NCBI GenBank assembly: GCA_027365345.1
Contig: DAHXNO010000105.1
Coordinates: forward strand, 1 to 64,000
Length of the DNA stretch: 64,000 bases
Reading direction: 5' to 3'
Origin: Granulicella sp.
Lineage (GTDB): Bacteria > Acidobacteriota > Terriglobia > Terriglobales > Acidobacteriaceae
Shown here: positions 10,416 through 20,931 of the stretch, piece by piece
Layout: the number at the start of each line of letters is the position of its first letter
Position numbering within the stretch: the stretch's first letter is position 1
Made by a program: the position numbers and the translations under genes
Notes under the pieces: model-generated
Databases searched by the model: none
Told to the model about the DNA's origin: nothing
The model's input: the letters and a program-made list of their open reading frames with translations, nothing else

Positions 10416-11687
10416 ATGCCCAAGAGCCTCAAGATCTCACTGCTGGCCGTTTCGGTAGCCCTTATTCTTTGTATCTTTGCCGGAGTGAACGCGCACCCCG
10501 TGGCTGCGGCTGGTGATCCAGCGCCGCAAGACGCTTACAAGCAGATCAACGTCTATGGAGAGGTGCTGCAGCACATCCAGGCCGATTACGTGGAGGTACC
10601 CAACATTCCCAAGGTGACCAACGGCGCCCTGCGTGGCCTGCTGGAGAGCCTGGACGCGGACTCCAGTTACCTGACTCCGGCTGACTTCAAGGCCTACCAG
10701 GCGGATCAAGGCGGTAAGGCGCAGGTGGGAATCAACGTCTCCAAGCGTTATGGCTATGCGATTGTGGTCTCCGTGGTTCCTGGCTCGCCGGCAGACAAGG
10801 CCGGCCTGGGCGATGGTGACATCATTGAGGCGATTGGCAACGAGGATACAGGCAATCTTTCTCTGGCGATGATCCGCATGATGCTGGAGGGCGCTCCGGG
10901 GAGCCAGTTGCAGCTTGCCGTAGTGGGCCATCGCAGCGCCTCTTCCACGCCGCAGAAGATGACTCTGACACGCGTGCTGGTTTCAGAACCGCCAGTTTCC
11001 ACAGCCGTTTACGACAACAACTCGGTTCTTTACCTGAAGCCGATGATCATTGACCACCAGCATGTGCAAGAGGTGGAGTCGCATCTGAAGGCAATGAAGA
11101 AAGATGGGGCCACCAGGATTCTGCTGGACCTGCGCGACGTCTCTGCGGGCGACATGGACGAGGCTGTGCGCATGGCGAACCTCTTTATAGGAAACGGAAC
11201 CCTGGCCAGCCTGAAGGGACAGAAGTATCCCGAGCAGATCTTCAGCGCCAAGCCCTCCAAGGCGGTGAACACGAGCGCTCCGATGGTCGTGCTGGTTAAT
11301 CAGGGCACGGCCGGCCCGGCGGAGTTGGTGGCCGGCGCGCTGCAGGATGACGGCCGCGCCCAGTTGGTGGGGGAGAAGACGTTTGGAGAGGGATCGCTGC
11401 AGAAGACCTTTGTTCTGCCCGATGGAAGCGCAGTGATTCTCTCCATCGCAAAGTATGCTTCTCCATCTGGAAAGCAATTTGAGGACGCTGCGGTGACGCC
11501 GGGCACGGTGGTTCCTGCCAGCAGCGACATGCTGGACGAGTATCTGGACGAATCCGGCGGCGCGGCCCCGGCCAACAACGCCACGCCGAGCGGCAATGGC
11601 GGGCGAACGGAGAAGACGCCTCCTCCACCGGATGATCAACTGAAGAAGGCGCTGGAGATGTTGAAGGCCAAGGCTGCGGCTGCCTGA
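10416..11687 (+). CDS. S41-family C-terminal processing peptidase with PDZ domain
   Basis: GINVSKRYGYAIVVSVVPGSPADKAGLGDGDIIEAIG, VLVNQGTAGPAELVAGALQDDGRAQLVGEKTFGEGSLQ. Confidence 0.9.
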   Translation: MPKSLKISLLAVSVALILCIFAGVNAHPVAAAGDPAPQDAYKQINVYGEVLQHIQADYVEVPNIPKVTNGALRGLLESLDADSSYLTPADFKAYQADQGGKAQVGINVSKRYGYAIVVSVVPGSPADKAGLGDGDIIEAIGNEDTGNLSLAMIRMMLEGAPGSQLQLAVVGHRSASSTPQKMTLTRVLVSEPPVSTAVYDNNSVLYLKPMIIDHQHVQEVESHLKAMKKDGATRILLDLRDVSAGDMDEAVRMANLFIGNGTLASLKGQKYPEQIFSAKPSKAVNTSAPMVVLVNQGTAGPAELVAGALQDDGRAQLVGEKTFGEGSLQKTFVLPDGSAVILSIAKYASPSGKQFEDAAVTPGTVVPASSDMLDEYLDESGGAAPANNATPSGNGGRTEKTPPPPDDQLKKALEMLKAKAAAA

Positions 11688-11837
11688 GCCTGGCTTGGGT
11701 CGGATCCCATTCGAGACGAGTGAACAGCGTTCTGGGATGGGTGAGTATCGAAGGCGCCGGATGCTGATGGTCTGTTCTTTCATCGCGAGCCGTCGATCGA
11801 GGATCTGAAGAGATCTTCTGCAACTCCTAAGGTTGAA

Positions 11838-14402
11838 TTGGACGTGCCTACGCCCCTGAGCGCTCACGATAGCAAGGCTCACAATAGACGGTCGATCCTG
11901 TGGCGCGCCGTGAGCCGGTTCCCCTTCCGGGATGCCGAGATTCGCAACCGCCGTCTGGCGGCGCGGGCTGGGGTGTTGGCGTTGCTGCTGGCCTCCGCGC
12001 TGTTTGGGGTGATGCTGGGCCTGGTGCTGGTCTACTCGATCAACCTGCCGGAGATCTCTGAACTGGAGCGCTACCACCCCAGCGCCACCACGGAGCTGTA
12101 CGACATTCATGGGCGCATCTTTGGCTCTTTCGCCGAACAGCGCCGCATCGTGGAGCCCTACTCGGCGTTTCCGCCGGTACTGCGCAACGCGATTCTTTCG
12201 ATTGAGGATAAGAACTTTGAGCACAACACGGGGATCAACCTGGTGCGGATGGTTGAAGCGGCTTATGAGGATGTTCACTCGCACGGCAAGGTACAGGGCG
12301 CCTCAACGCTGACGATGCAACTGGCTCGCAACTTGTTTTTGTCCTCGGAGAAGACGTACAGCCGCAAGTTGCAGGAGATTCTTCTGGCCCTGGAGATCGA
12401 GCGCCGCTTTACCAAAGCTCAGATCTTTACGCTGTACGCGAATCAGATTTACCTGGGCGCAGGCGCCTATGGCTTTGAGGCCGGCTCAGAGTACTACTTT
12501 AGCAAGCATGCCCGCGACCTGACGCTGCCGGAGGCGGCGCTGCTGGCCGCACTGCCTAAGGGGCCGGAGTATTACTCACCACTCCATTTCCCAGCGAGGG
12601 CGTTGCAGCGCAGGAACCTGGTGCTGGAGGAGATGCTGAACAACCACAAAATCAGCCGGCAGGAGGAGGAGGAGGCCAAGGCAGCTCCGCTGGGGTTGCA
12701 TCTGGAGTCGGCTCCCAACAGCGAAGCTCCTTACTTTGTGGATGAGGTGCGGCGGCAACTGGAGAGCAAGTATGGCGCCGACGAGGTTCAGGCCGCCGGA
12801 CTGCGGGTTGATACTACGCTCGATCTGGACCTGCAGCGCGCGGCGAACCAGGCGGTGCTGGATGGTACGGCTGCTTATGAACGCAGGCGTGGTTGGCAAG
12901 GGGGCCTGAAGAACGTACTGGTGGAGGGTGAGACGCTGGACGGGTACAAGCATCCGGACTGGTCGCAGGCGATTGTGGACCATGGATACGTGCATGCGCT
13001 GGTGATCGGTGTTTCTGCGTCGCGCCTGACGGTGAAGGTGGGCAAGCGGGAGGCCACGATGGTTCCGGCCGACTGGGCGTGGACGGGAGCGGCACGGGCC
13101 ACGGACCTGGCCCAGGTAGGGGATATTGTCTATGTCAAGGTGGTGAGCGGGGCCGAGGCAGCCGGGACGGATGGATCGCTGCATGTGACCCTGGAGCAGG
13201 ACAGTGGCGCGCAGGCGGCGCTGATGGCCGTGGATAACGCCAACGGCGAGGTGCTGGCGATGGTTGGTGGGCGCGACTTCCAACTCTCGCAGTACAACCG
13301 AGCCACACAGGCCGAGCGTCAGGTGGGATCTTCCTTTAAGCCCTATGTGTACACGGCGGCGATGGAGGCCGGCATGCAGCCGTATGATACGGTGCTGGAT
13401 GAGCCGACCACCTTCTTTACCGCCGGTGGGCCCTACTCTCCGCATGACTATGAGCACAACTATCTGGGCCCTATCTCCTTAGTCGAGGCCTTTGCGGAGT
13501 CGCGCAACATCCCCGCGCTGCGGCTGGCGGACAAGGTGGGCATCCGTCGCGTGATCGCCGTGGCTCATCGCTTTGGCGTGAGCAGTGATATTCCGCCGTT
13601 TCTGCCGGTGGCGATTGGCGCAGCAGACATTACCCTGGCCGAACAGGTGGGAGCGTACAGCGTCTTTCCCAACGATGGCGTTCTGATCTCTCCGCACTAT
13701 ATCCGCCGGGTACTGCGGCCCGATGGCGAGCCCTTGCAGCAGCCGCAGACGCCGGTGAGCGAGGTGATTCCCGCCCACATTGCGCAAGAGATGCTGGTGC
13801 TGCTGGAGGCCGTGATTCAGCACGGAACAGGAGCCGCGGCAGCGCAACTGGACCATGCCCTGGGTGGCAAGACGGGAACGACCAATAACTACACGGATGC
13901 CTGGTTTGTCGGCTTTTCCCCTTCAGTTACCTGTGGCGTCTGGGTTGGTTTTGACAACCGGCAGACCCTGGGGAAGCGGGAGACGGGCGCTCGCGCGGCG
14001 TTGCCGATCTGGATGCAGTTCATGAAGGTGGCCCTGGCCGAGAGGCCGCAGGGGTCCCTGCCCGGGCTCAACGCTCCGCAACCCAGAATCCCGGGGCCAA
14101 GGGAGGGAGTTGCCAGCGAGGTGCAGACGGGGGTGGCTCCGGTTCCTGCACCAGCGGCGGTGTCTGCGGCAGGGCCGACTGGTGCAGCGCAGGCCGGTTT
14201 GAAGCGCTCTTCAGCGCACAGCGGGTCGCCTGTTCCGGTCAGAAGCGATAAGCCGCAGCTGGTGCGCTTGCAGCCCGGCGAGCGGCGTTACCCGCCTTCG
14301 TTCGTGGGATCCAGATCGGCGCACCAGGCGCATGTTGCAGGGAAGGGATCGAAAGTCACCCCAGCGGGGCTAGCGTCTGGGGTTCGCCGCGGGCCAGGAT
14401 AA
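11838..14402 (+). CDS. penicillin-binding protein 1A (transglycosylase/transpeptidase)
   Basis: AILSIEDKNFEHNTGINLVRMV, GASTLTMQLARNLFLS, QVGSSFKPYVYTAAME, GGKTGTTNNYTDAWFVGFSP. Confidence 0.95.
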   Translation: MDVPTPLSAHDSKAHNRRSILWRAVSRFPFRDAEIRNRRLAARAGVLALLLASALFGVMLGLVLVYSINLPEISELERYHPSATTELYDIHGRIFGSFAEQRRIVEPYSAFPPVLRNAILSIEDKNFEHNTGINLVRMVEAAYEDVHSHGKVQGASTLTMQLARNLFLSSEKTYSRKLQEILLALEIERRFTKAQIFTLYANQIYLGAGAYGFEAGSEYYFSKHARDLTLPEAALLAALPKGPEYYSPLHFPARALQRRNLVLEEMLNNHKISRQEEEEAKAAPLGLHLESAPNSEAPYFVDEVRRQLESKYGADEVQAAGLRVDTTLDLDLQRAANQAVLDGTAAYERRRGWQGGLKNVLVEGETLDGYKHPDWSQAIVDHGYVHALVIGVSASRLTVKVGKREATMVPADWAWTGAARATDLAQVGDIVYVKVVSGAEAAGTDGSLHVTLEQDSGAQAALMAVDNANGEVLAMVGGRDFQLSQYNRATQAERQVGSSFKPYVYTAAMEAGMQPYDTVLDEPTTFFTAGGPYSPHDYEHNYLGPISLVEAFAESRNIPALRLADKVGIRRVIAVAHRFGVSSDIPPFLPVAIGAADITLAEQVGAYSVFPNDGVLISPHYIRRVLRPDGEPLQQPQTPVSEVIPAHIAQEMLVLLEAVIQHGTGAAAAQLDHALGGKTGTTNNYTDAWFVGFSPSVTCGVWVGFDNRQTLGKRETGARAALPIWMQFMKVALAERPQGSLPGLNAPQPRIPGPREGVASEVQTGVAPVPAPAAVSAAGPTGAAQAGLKRSSAHSGSPVPVRSDKPQLVRLQPGERRYPPSFVGSRSAHQAHVAGKGSKVTPAGLASGVRRGPG

Positions 14403-14557
14403 AGATTTTGCTGACGCCCTATGAGCCTGAAAGGGCGCGCCTGCGGAATGAATAGGCTGCTGTGGGACTGCGCCGGAACGGCATCGACCGGGGGGCGCCA
14501 TGGAGCGCATCGACGTGGAGTGCGCACGTAGGATGCGCCGTGCGTGGGTGCTGGAAT

Positions 14558-15523
14558 CTACTTTGGCAGGATGGGCAGGCGCAAGGCTTCAGCCAGCGAG
14601 AAGTAGCGGAGCGCCCGCTGCACGTCGAGATGGATCTGATCGCGTAAGGCCGCCGGGGAGGCAAAATGGCGCTCGTCCCGCAGTTTACGGAGAAAGGTCA
14701 TCTGCAGCGGTGTGGCCTCATTCAGCTCCATCGGCTGGTAGTCCAGCAGATGCGACTCGACGGCGAAGGAGTCCGCGCCAAAGGTGGGGCGGTTGCCGAC
14801 GTTGGTTACACCGCGGAAGATGCGCTGGGTTCCGATGCGCAGGGTGGTGATGTAGACGCCATTGGCCGGGAGCAGATCCGCGTAGGGGGCAAGATTGATG
14901 GTGGGTACGGCGTAGCGCGAGCCGTAGCCACGGCCGGGCGCCGGCGTGCTGTCCACGGAGAAGGGACGGCCCAGCAGGGCGCGCGCCTCCTGCAACCTGC
15001 CCGCGGCGATGGCTGCGCGGATGCGGCTGGAGGAGATGGGCGCTCCACGAGCGATGCGGGGAACGTAGGAGCGCACAGCGAAGCCCAGCTTCTGGCCCAT
15101 CTCAGCCAGACCGGCGACGTCGCTCTCTGCCTGATAACCGAAGCGGAAGGTCTCTCCTTCGTGAACCTCCAAGGCATAGAAGCCTTGATGCAAGACATAT
15201 TGGGCGAAGTGGAATGCTGTCCAATGGCGAACCTCGTTGGTGAAGGGAAGCACAAGGACGCTGTCCAGCCCAGTTTCCGCCAGTAGTTTGAGCTTCTGCT
15301 CTAAGGGCGTGATGAGCCGCAGAGGAGAGTCAGGGCGCAGGACTTGCGCCGGATGAGGGTGAAACGTTATGGCGCAGGCGCGCGCCTGGTGGGCGCGCGC
15401 CCGCTCCAGCAGCGACGCAATGACCATCTGGTGCCCGCGGTGCACCCCGTCGAAGTTGCCAACGGTGACCACCGACGGTGAAGGTGAGGAGCCGAGTTCA
15501 GTGAGGGAGCGATAGATCTGCAT
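14558..15523 (-). CDS. ribF: bifunctional riboflavin kinase/FAD synthetase
   Basis: VVTVGNFDGVHRGHQMVIASLLERA, ISSSRIRAAIAAGRLQEARALLGRPF, YGSRYAVPTINLAP, GVTNVGNRPTF. Confidence 0.95.
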   Translation of the reverse strand: MQIYRSLTELGSSPSPSVVTVGNFDGVHRGHQMVIASLLERARAHQARACAITFHPHPAQVLRPDSPLRLITPLEQKLKLLAETGLDSVLVLPFTNEVRHWTAFHFAQYVLHQGFYALEVHEGETFRFGYQAESDVAGLAEMGQKLGFAVRSYVPRIARGAPISSSRIRAAIAAGRLQEARALLGRPFSVDSTPAPGRGYGSRYAVPTINLAPYADLLPANGVYITTLRIGTQRIFRGVTNVGNRPTFGADSFAVESHLLDYQPMELNEATPLQMTFLRKLRDERHFASPAALRDQIHLDVQRALRYFSLAEALRLPILPK

Positions 15524-15614
15524 CGGAGAAGAGAGCCAACCGGGTAACGTGAGGCATAGCAAAGGTGAACCCTGGCGCAGGGCGCCGGTTAGGGGCGCCG
15601 GCTAAGGAAGTTTG

Positions 15615-16412
15615 TCATGCCGCAATCTGAAAGGTCAGTTTAAGGCCATCGTGAGCCAGACGTATGTGACTTGGCAACGCCGCATTGGTGCTCTCGTGGT
15701 CCAATCCGTGGCTGATGTGCGTGAAGAATGCCCGGCGCGGCCGGATCTTGCCCACCAGTTCCACGGACTTGGCCAGGTGGGCGTGGCTGGGGTGGGGTTC
15801 AGGTCGAAGGGCGTCCAGCACCAGGATGTCCAGATCCTGAAGCAGAGGGAAGCTCTCCTCTGGAATATCGCTCAGGTCGGTAAGGTAAGCGGCGCTACCG
15901 AAGCGGTAGCCGGCGATGGTGCTTGGCCCATGGATGATCGGGATACGGACGAAGATGGCGCCGAAGAGGGGAATTTGAAAGCCGGCGACGGCCGGAATGC
16001 GATGCAGCGTGACGCGTGCCCGAGTGGGATATTGGTCAGTCTCACTGAAGGTGTAGGCGAAGATTCGTTCGATCACGCTCGCCGTCGCATCGTCGGCGTA
16101 GAGAGGAAGTTCTTCAGGACGTAGGAAGCTGAGCGGGCGAAGGTCGTCCATCCCCAGGACGTGATCGGCGTGACCATGGGTGTAGAGCACGGCATCGACG
16201 GAGGTCAGCGTCTCCCGGACGGCCTGGACATGGAAGTCCTGACCGGTATCGATGACCACGTTGTGGCCTCCATAAGTGATGAGCACTGAGGGCCGGGTGC
16301 GCCGGTTGGGCGAGCCCGGCAGATAGGCGGATGCGCAGACCGCGCAGGGGCAGCCGAGAGTGGGAACCGCCATGGAGGTTCCGCTTCCGAGAAAGGTGAG
16401 TGTGGCTTGCAT
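15615..16412 (-). CDS. MBL-fold metallo-hydrolase (PhnP-like)
   Basis: FLGSGTSMAVPTLGCPCAVC, VLYTHGHADHVLGMDDLRPL, HPSHAHLAKSVEL. Confidence 0.9.
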   Translation of the reverse strand: MQATLTFLGSGTSMAVPTLGCPCAVCASAYLPGSPNRRTRPSVLITYGGHNVVIDTGQDFHVQAVRETLTSVDAVLYTHGHADHVLGMDDLRPLSFLRPEELPLYADDATASVIERIFAYTFSETDQYPTRARVTLHRIPAVAGFQIPLFGAIFVRIPIIHGPSTIAGYRFGSAAYLTDLSDIPEESFPLLQDLDILVLDALRPEPHPSHAHLAKSVELVGKIRPRRAFFTHISHGLDHESTNAALPSHIRLAHDGLKLTFQIAA

Positions 16413-16545
16413 AGCGTTGTTCGTACCTGATGTGCCGGCTTTACGCTCAGGAGACAGGATCTGCGCCTCCTGAGCGCCGGACGGAGCGTTGGAGAAGAGG
16501 CTCGTCGATGCTGCGGCGCTGCGTTGGCGCCCAGACGCGGAGACG

Positions 16546-17259
16546 CTAACGAACGATACGCGGCCCCATGCCAGGAGTAGCCGGGCCTATTGGAGGGCCT
16601 GCGTTCTGAGGCTGCCGGGCCGCCGAGCGGGAGAGCGCCTGGGTGACCTCCAGGAACTCGATGCGCAGTTCAAAGAGCGCCGCATCCAGGAGTTTGGTTT
16701 CGGCCGTGGTGCAGTTTCCCTTGGTCTTCTCGTAAAGAATGCCGAGCATGTCGATGGTCTGCCGTGCGCCAAGAAGATCTACCTGTGGTTGTTGGCCGGG
16801 AGCGGCAGCGCCACCGAGTTGCATCAGCGCCTGCATGTAGAGGGACTGGACGAAGCGTTGCAAGGTGATCTCTGGCGGCCGCTCCATGCCCGGGTTGGTG
16901 GCGCGGATGGCCGTGTCCAGGCGATCGACGGTGGCCTCATAGGCGCGCTTGGCTTGTTCTGCTTGTTCGGCGGTTGGGGCGGTTGGAATGAGACTCTCGT
17001 CGTCGTCCTGGCTGGGGGTGGCGGCGTCGGTTGAGGCCGACTCGGGGCGGCTTCCCGGCTCAGGGCTGCTCGTCAGCTTTGCGCTACTTTCCCACTCGGG
17101 GCTGCTCGCTGGCTCAGGGCTGCTCGCTGGCTCAGGGCTGATTCTTCGCTCAGGGCTGTCCTGCTGCGCCGCCTTGGCGGCCTGGGCCTCGGGGCGCAAC
17201 TCGCCCTCAGCGGTGAACTTGCGACGGTCATTGATGACGAACTCTTTGATTTCAGCCAT
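16546..17259 (-). CDS. DUF1844 domain-containing protein with low-complexity SPEPAS linker
   Basis: C-terminal FVQSLYMQALMQLGG...ARQTIDMLGILYEKTKGNCTTAETKLLDAALFELRIEFLEV, typical of DUF1844. Confidence 0.8.
   Translation of the reverse strand: MAEIKEFVINDRRKFTAEGELRPEAQAAKAAQQDSPERRISPEPASSPEPASSPEWESSAKLTSSPEPGSRPESASTDAATPSQDDDESLIPTAPTAEQAEQAKRAYEATVDRLDTAIRATNPGMERPPEITLQRFVQSLYMQALMQLGGAAAPGQQPQVDLLGARQTIDMLGILYEKTKGNCTTAETKLLDAALFELRIEFLEVTQALSRSAARQPQNAGPPIGPATPGMGPRIVR
17063..17158. repeat. imperfect 18-bp in-frame tandem repeats encoding SPEPAS-type hexapeptides
   Basis: GGGCTGCTCGCTGGCTCA at 17099-17116 and 17117-17134, diverged unit 17135-17152, degenerate copies upstream. Confidence 0.85.
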
Positions 17260-17309
17260 ACGCTCAACTTTCTATGTATCTCTTTTGATGCTAACTCGCT
17301 GGAATGGAG

Positions 17310-18317
17310 TCAGGTGCGTGGAATCGCCCGGCCGCCTGGGTAGGTAAGCTCTTGTCCGCCGCCTGGCGCACCGTGGCGAAGGCGAGCGTCAAGCGCCTCC
17401 TGGCGAAGGTAGCCTAGACCCAGCAGCACCGGACCTTCAGGCAAAGGCACGAGCCCGGCGCTGGTCAGCTCCCCGACGAGTTTGCCGGCCATCTCGATGG
17501 GCGCCGGGAGTTCTGCGGGAGGCTCGCCCTGGAGGCGGAACGCAGTGAAGCTGCGATGCACCTGTCCGCGTGATCGGATACGCTCGACGATCTCCTGACC
17601 CAGATAACACCCCTTGGCAAAGTGCAGAGCGTGGGTCTGGCCAGTCTCCTGCGGAAGGTCATGGGCGGTTTCGATGTTCCGGATGTCCTTTCCAAACAGT
17701 GGTCGGGCTTCCAGCAGGCGCAGGCACTCAAGGGCGTCGGCAGAGACCTGTGGGACCTGCAGCCGTTGCAGGGCGCTGCCTAGGGCTTCGATGGCGGTCG
17801 GCGTGGAGCGCAACTCGTAGACCGGCGTCTCTCCACAAGTTGGGGTGAGGAGCAGCAGATGGCCGTGAGGGGTATCGGCAAGGGCGAGCCGCAAGGGTTC
17901 CATGGCAGGGAGGCCGAGGTTTTCGAGCACTGTGGCCGCCTGGCGGCCCAGGATGATCAACCCGGCAGGATGGCCGCCGGATTCCTGAAGCTCGACGTCA
18001 TCCATGATGATGAAGCGGTCCAGATGGCTGCGGATGGCTTCCATCTGTGAGGCAGAGGTGGCCAGCAGAAACGTGGCGGGCTCCGTACCGGTTTCACGAT
18101 AGATCGTCGCATCTCCCTGGATGCGTCCTTGCGCGTTGAGCAGAAAGTTGTAGTTGCCCTCGCCAGGTTGGAGTGACTTTACGGAGTTACTCACCATCCC
18201 ATTGAGCCAGCGTGTGGCATCCGAGCCGGTAATGCGCAGAAAGGCGCGATTCTCGGCCGGTGCAAATCCAGCGGCCTGTTGCAGTAGGGAGAGTTCCTGG
18301 CGATCGGGCGTGGGCAT
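17310..18317 (-). CDS. ygfZ: YgfZ/GcvT-domain folate-binding protein
   Basis: RITGSDATRWLNGMVSNSVKSLQPGEGNYNFLLNAQGRIQGD, HFAKGCYLGQEIVERIRSRGQVHR (K-GC-x-GQE motif). Confidence 0.9.
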   Translation of the reverse strand: MPTPDRQELSLLQQAAGFAPAENRAFLRITGSDATRWLNGMVSNSVKSLQPGEGNYNFLLNAQGRIQGDATIYRETGTEPATFLLATSASQMEAIRSHLDRFIIMDDVELQESGGHPAGLIILGRQAATVLENLGLPAMEPLRLALADTPHGHLLLLTPTCGETPVYELRSTPTAIEALGSALQRLQVPQVSADALECLRLLEARPLFGKDIRNIETAHDLPQETGQTHALHFAKGCYLGQEIVERIRSRGQVHRSFTAFRLQGEPPAELPAPIEMAGKLVGELTSAGLVPLPEGPVLLGLGYLRQEALDARLRHGAPGGGQELTYPGGRAIPRT

Positions 18318-18643
18318 GGATCGGTTGTGAGCTCCTTGTTTGCTGCCATCTTCGGAGATGAGCAGGATGGGGCGCTCTACCGCTCGCCTCTCATTCCTTC
18401 TTCTTAAGATAGTCTTGTTCCTGCAGATCATGCTGACTGCGGCCGTGCTGCCGGAGAGATCCAGAGACACGGAACTCCGGGCATGGTCCCTGCGTGGCCA
18501 AGTGGCAAAGGTCTTCAGCCGGGAGCTGTTTCAACCTCTGTGGGCGGCGCGGCGGAGCCTTGCTGGGCGACGCGCTACGGTTTCCGTCGCTGAGGTCCCC
18601 TGCGTACACTAAGACATACAGGCATGGCTTGTCTGGAGGCGGT

Positions 18644-20200
18644 TTGACCTGGCATAGAGTGTTGGCAGTTTGGGTTGGGGTGGGCATCGGCGTGGGGATG
18701 GCGGCCGCGCAGGCCAGCGACGGCGCACCGAAGGGAGCGCCTGCAAAGACGCAGGAGAGTTCTGCCGCAGCCTCAGACACGCTCTTGACCCCGAAGCAGG
18801 AGCAGACGCTGCTGGATGATGAAGGGCAGATCCTGCACTTTGTCAGTAGGGTGACGCAGTTACCCATCAAGTCTCCGGTAAAGTGCCGCTTTGTCACCCG
18901 CGAGCAGGTAAATGCCGAGTTGCGGAAGAAGTTTGACGAGGACAAGGACACGCGGCGCATGGAGCGCAGTGAGTTAGTGCTGAAGAAGTTTGGTCTGCTG
19001 GACCAGGACTTCCAGATGCGGCCCTTTCTGCTGCGGCTGCTCACCGAACAGATCGCCGGATTTTACGACGACAAGACGGGGCAGATGACGCTGCTCAACT
19101 GGGTTCCCATTGAGGAGCAGAAGCCGGTGATGGCCCATGAACTTACGCACGCATTGCAGGACCAGACCGTGGGCCTGAAGCGGTGGGAAGACCAGGAGAT
19201 TGAAGGAACAGCAAAGAATGTGAGGCAGGATAACCGGCACATTGCCAACGATGATACCGATACCGCGCGCGAGGCCGTGCTGGAGGGGCAGGCCATGGTG
19301 AGCTTTGGAGATTACATGCTGGCCGAGGCTGGTCACCCGGACCGCACCCTGAAGGACGCCCCGGCCCTGGCCCAGGCGTTGGAGTCCAACGCGGGTGACA
19401 TGTCCGGTTCTCCGGTGCTGGCCCGGGCCCCGCTGGTGCTGCAAGAGTCTCTGTTGTTTCCTTACACCTATGGTCTAGCGTTCGAGGACGCGATTCTGGT
19501 GAAGGGTGGAACCGAAAGAGCCTTCGCCGGCGTGCTCGATGCACCGCCCAGTTCCAGCTTCCAGATTATGACCCCCTCGGCTTACCTGCGGGACCGGCCG
19601 GTTCCGCTGTTGAAGTTGCCCGATATCCATCCGCTACTGAAGAGTGCAGGGTACGTGCCGTACGATGTGGGCGTGATGGGCGAGCTGGATGTGAGCATGA
19701 CCACGGAGCTGTTTGGCGGCCAGCCACTAGCTCGGGCGCTGGCGCCCGAGTGGGACGGTGGCGTGTACTATGCAGCGCAGCGCAAAGATGTGTCCCCAGC
19801 AGAGAAGAACACCACGGCCTCGCTGGCTATCTTTTATCTTTCCGAGTGGAAGCAGAGCGACTCGGCGCGCAGTTTTTTTCACGTGTTTGAGGAAGAGCTG
19901 CCTCGGCAGTATGACAGCTTGAAGCGCCGCCGGGACGAGGAGACGGATCCAGATGAGCGAGTTTACTCCACCTCTGAGGGCGACGTTCTACTGAGCGTGA
20001 AGGGCAAGAGCGTGTGGGTGAGCGAGGGCTTCGATCTCTCCATGGCCCGGAAGCTGAGAGCGTCCGTTGAGCGGGCCAATGTACCCTTAGGCGCCGGTCC
20101 CATGATGCAGGCACGTGTGGCGCCCGCGGATCATGATCTAGTGGGTGACTTGGTGGACGGCATCAGCCGGCTTGGCGTGATGAAAGCCGCGCTGCGCTAA
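18644..20200 (+). CDS. secreted putative zinc metallopeptidase (HExxH)
   Basis: Hydrophobic N-terminus VLAVWVGVGIGVGMAAAQA; MAHELTHALQDQ and downstream EAVLEGQAMV; start TTG 18644 is an estimate. Confidence 0.6.
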   Translation: MTWHRVLAVWVGVGIGVGMAAAQASDGAPKGAPAKTQESSAAASDTLLTPKQEQTLLDDEGQILHFVSRVTQLPIKSPVKCRFVTREQVNAELRKKFDEDKDTRRMERSELVLKKFGLLDQDFQMRPFLLRLLTEQIAGFYDDKTGQMTLLNWVPIEEQKPVMAHELTHALQDQTVGLKRWEDQEIEGTAKNVRQDNRHIANDDTDTAREAVLEGQAMVSFGDYMLAEAGHPDRTLKDAPALAQALESNAGDMSGSPVLARAPLVLQESLLFPYTYGLAFEDAILVKGGTERAFAGVLDAPPSSSFQIMTPSAYLRDRPVPLLKLPDIHPLLKSAGYVPYDVGVMGELDVSMTTELFGGQPLARALAPEWDGGVYYAAQRKDVSPAEKNTTASLAIFYLSEWKQSDSARSFFHVFEEELPRQYDSLKRRRDEETDPDERVYSTSEGDVLLSVKGKSVWVSEGFDLSMARKLRASVERANVPLGAGPMMQARVAPADHDLVGDLVDGISRLGVMKAALR

Positions 20201-20269
20201 CAAGGGGAGTCCGAGGGGCAGTTTGGCCATCGATCTGCCTGGGCGCTGGGCGGCTTCGGTGCGAGCCGC

Positions 20270-20869
20270 CTACTTCTGTGGCTCCAGTGACATGACCGAG
20301 ACGCCCATCAGACCGTGTACCCAGCGCGCCGGTTTGGCTCCGTCTGTGTTGATCAGCTCGATATCGCCGCCGCCCGAGTCCGGAAGTCCATTCTTCATCA
20401 CTGCGACAATCACCTTGCTGAGGGAGAAGGATGGTTCCACTTCTGCCGCGGAGTAGAGGACGTAGTAGTGGTCCGTGCCGGTGGCGATGATGACGCTGTG
20501 CAGAATGAGCGGCTGCGTCTGGCGGGTGGCCGTGAAGCCGATCTTAGCTAGCACAGAAGAGAGCAGCGGGCCGCTGTAGGTCTCTGGCATTCCACCCCGG
20601 TGCGCATTGTTGACCTGCACGGTGACCTGGGGAAGGTTGAGCAGATCGGATACGGACAAGCTCATGCTCTTGCCCTGGAACTCCAGCGCGACAGATGTAG
20701 ACGGAGGCACAGGCGGTTTGGTGGCCTGAGCCTTGGGCTGGGTCCCGGTTTGTGCGTGAGCGTTGAGGGCGATAGGCGAAAGGGCGAACAGCAGGGCGAG
20801 CGCCAAGCGGGGCAGGCCGCTGGGCCGCGACGTGGGCGAGATGCCGCAGAGAAGTTTCTTCATGTTCAA
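20270..20869 (-). CDS. secreted protein with sulfite-oxidase/molybdopterin-binding-like fold
   Basis: Signal peptide then VSDLLNLPQVTVQVNNAHRGGMPETYSGPLLSSVLAKIG...GLPDSGGGDIELINTDGAKPARWVHGL. Confidence 0.5.
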   Translation of the reverse strand: MNMKKLLCGISPTSRPSGLPRLALALLFALSPIALNAHAQTGTQPKAQATKPPVPPSTSVALEFQGKSMSLSVSDLLNLPQVTVQVNNAHRGGMPETYSGPLLSSVLAKIGFTATRQTQPLILHSVIIATGTDHYYVLYSAAEVEPSFSLSKVIVAVMKNGLPDSGGGDIELINTDGAKPARWVHGLMGVSVMSLEPQK

Positions 20870-20931
20870 AAGATTAGCCCCCTGAGCCCGGGGCGTATAT
20901 AGCTTTCCTGAAACCGAAGTATACTTGGAGC

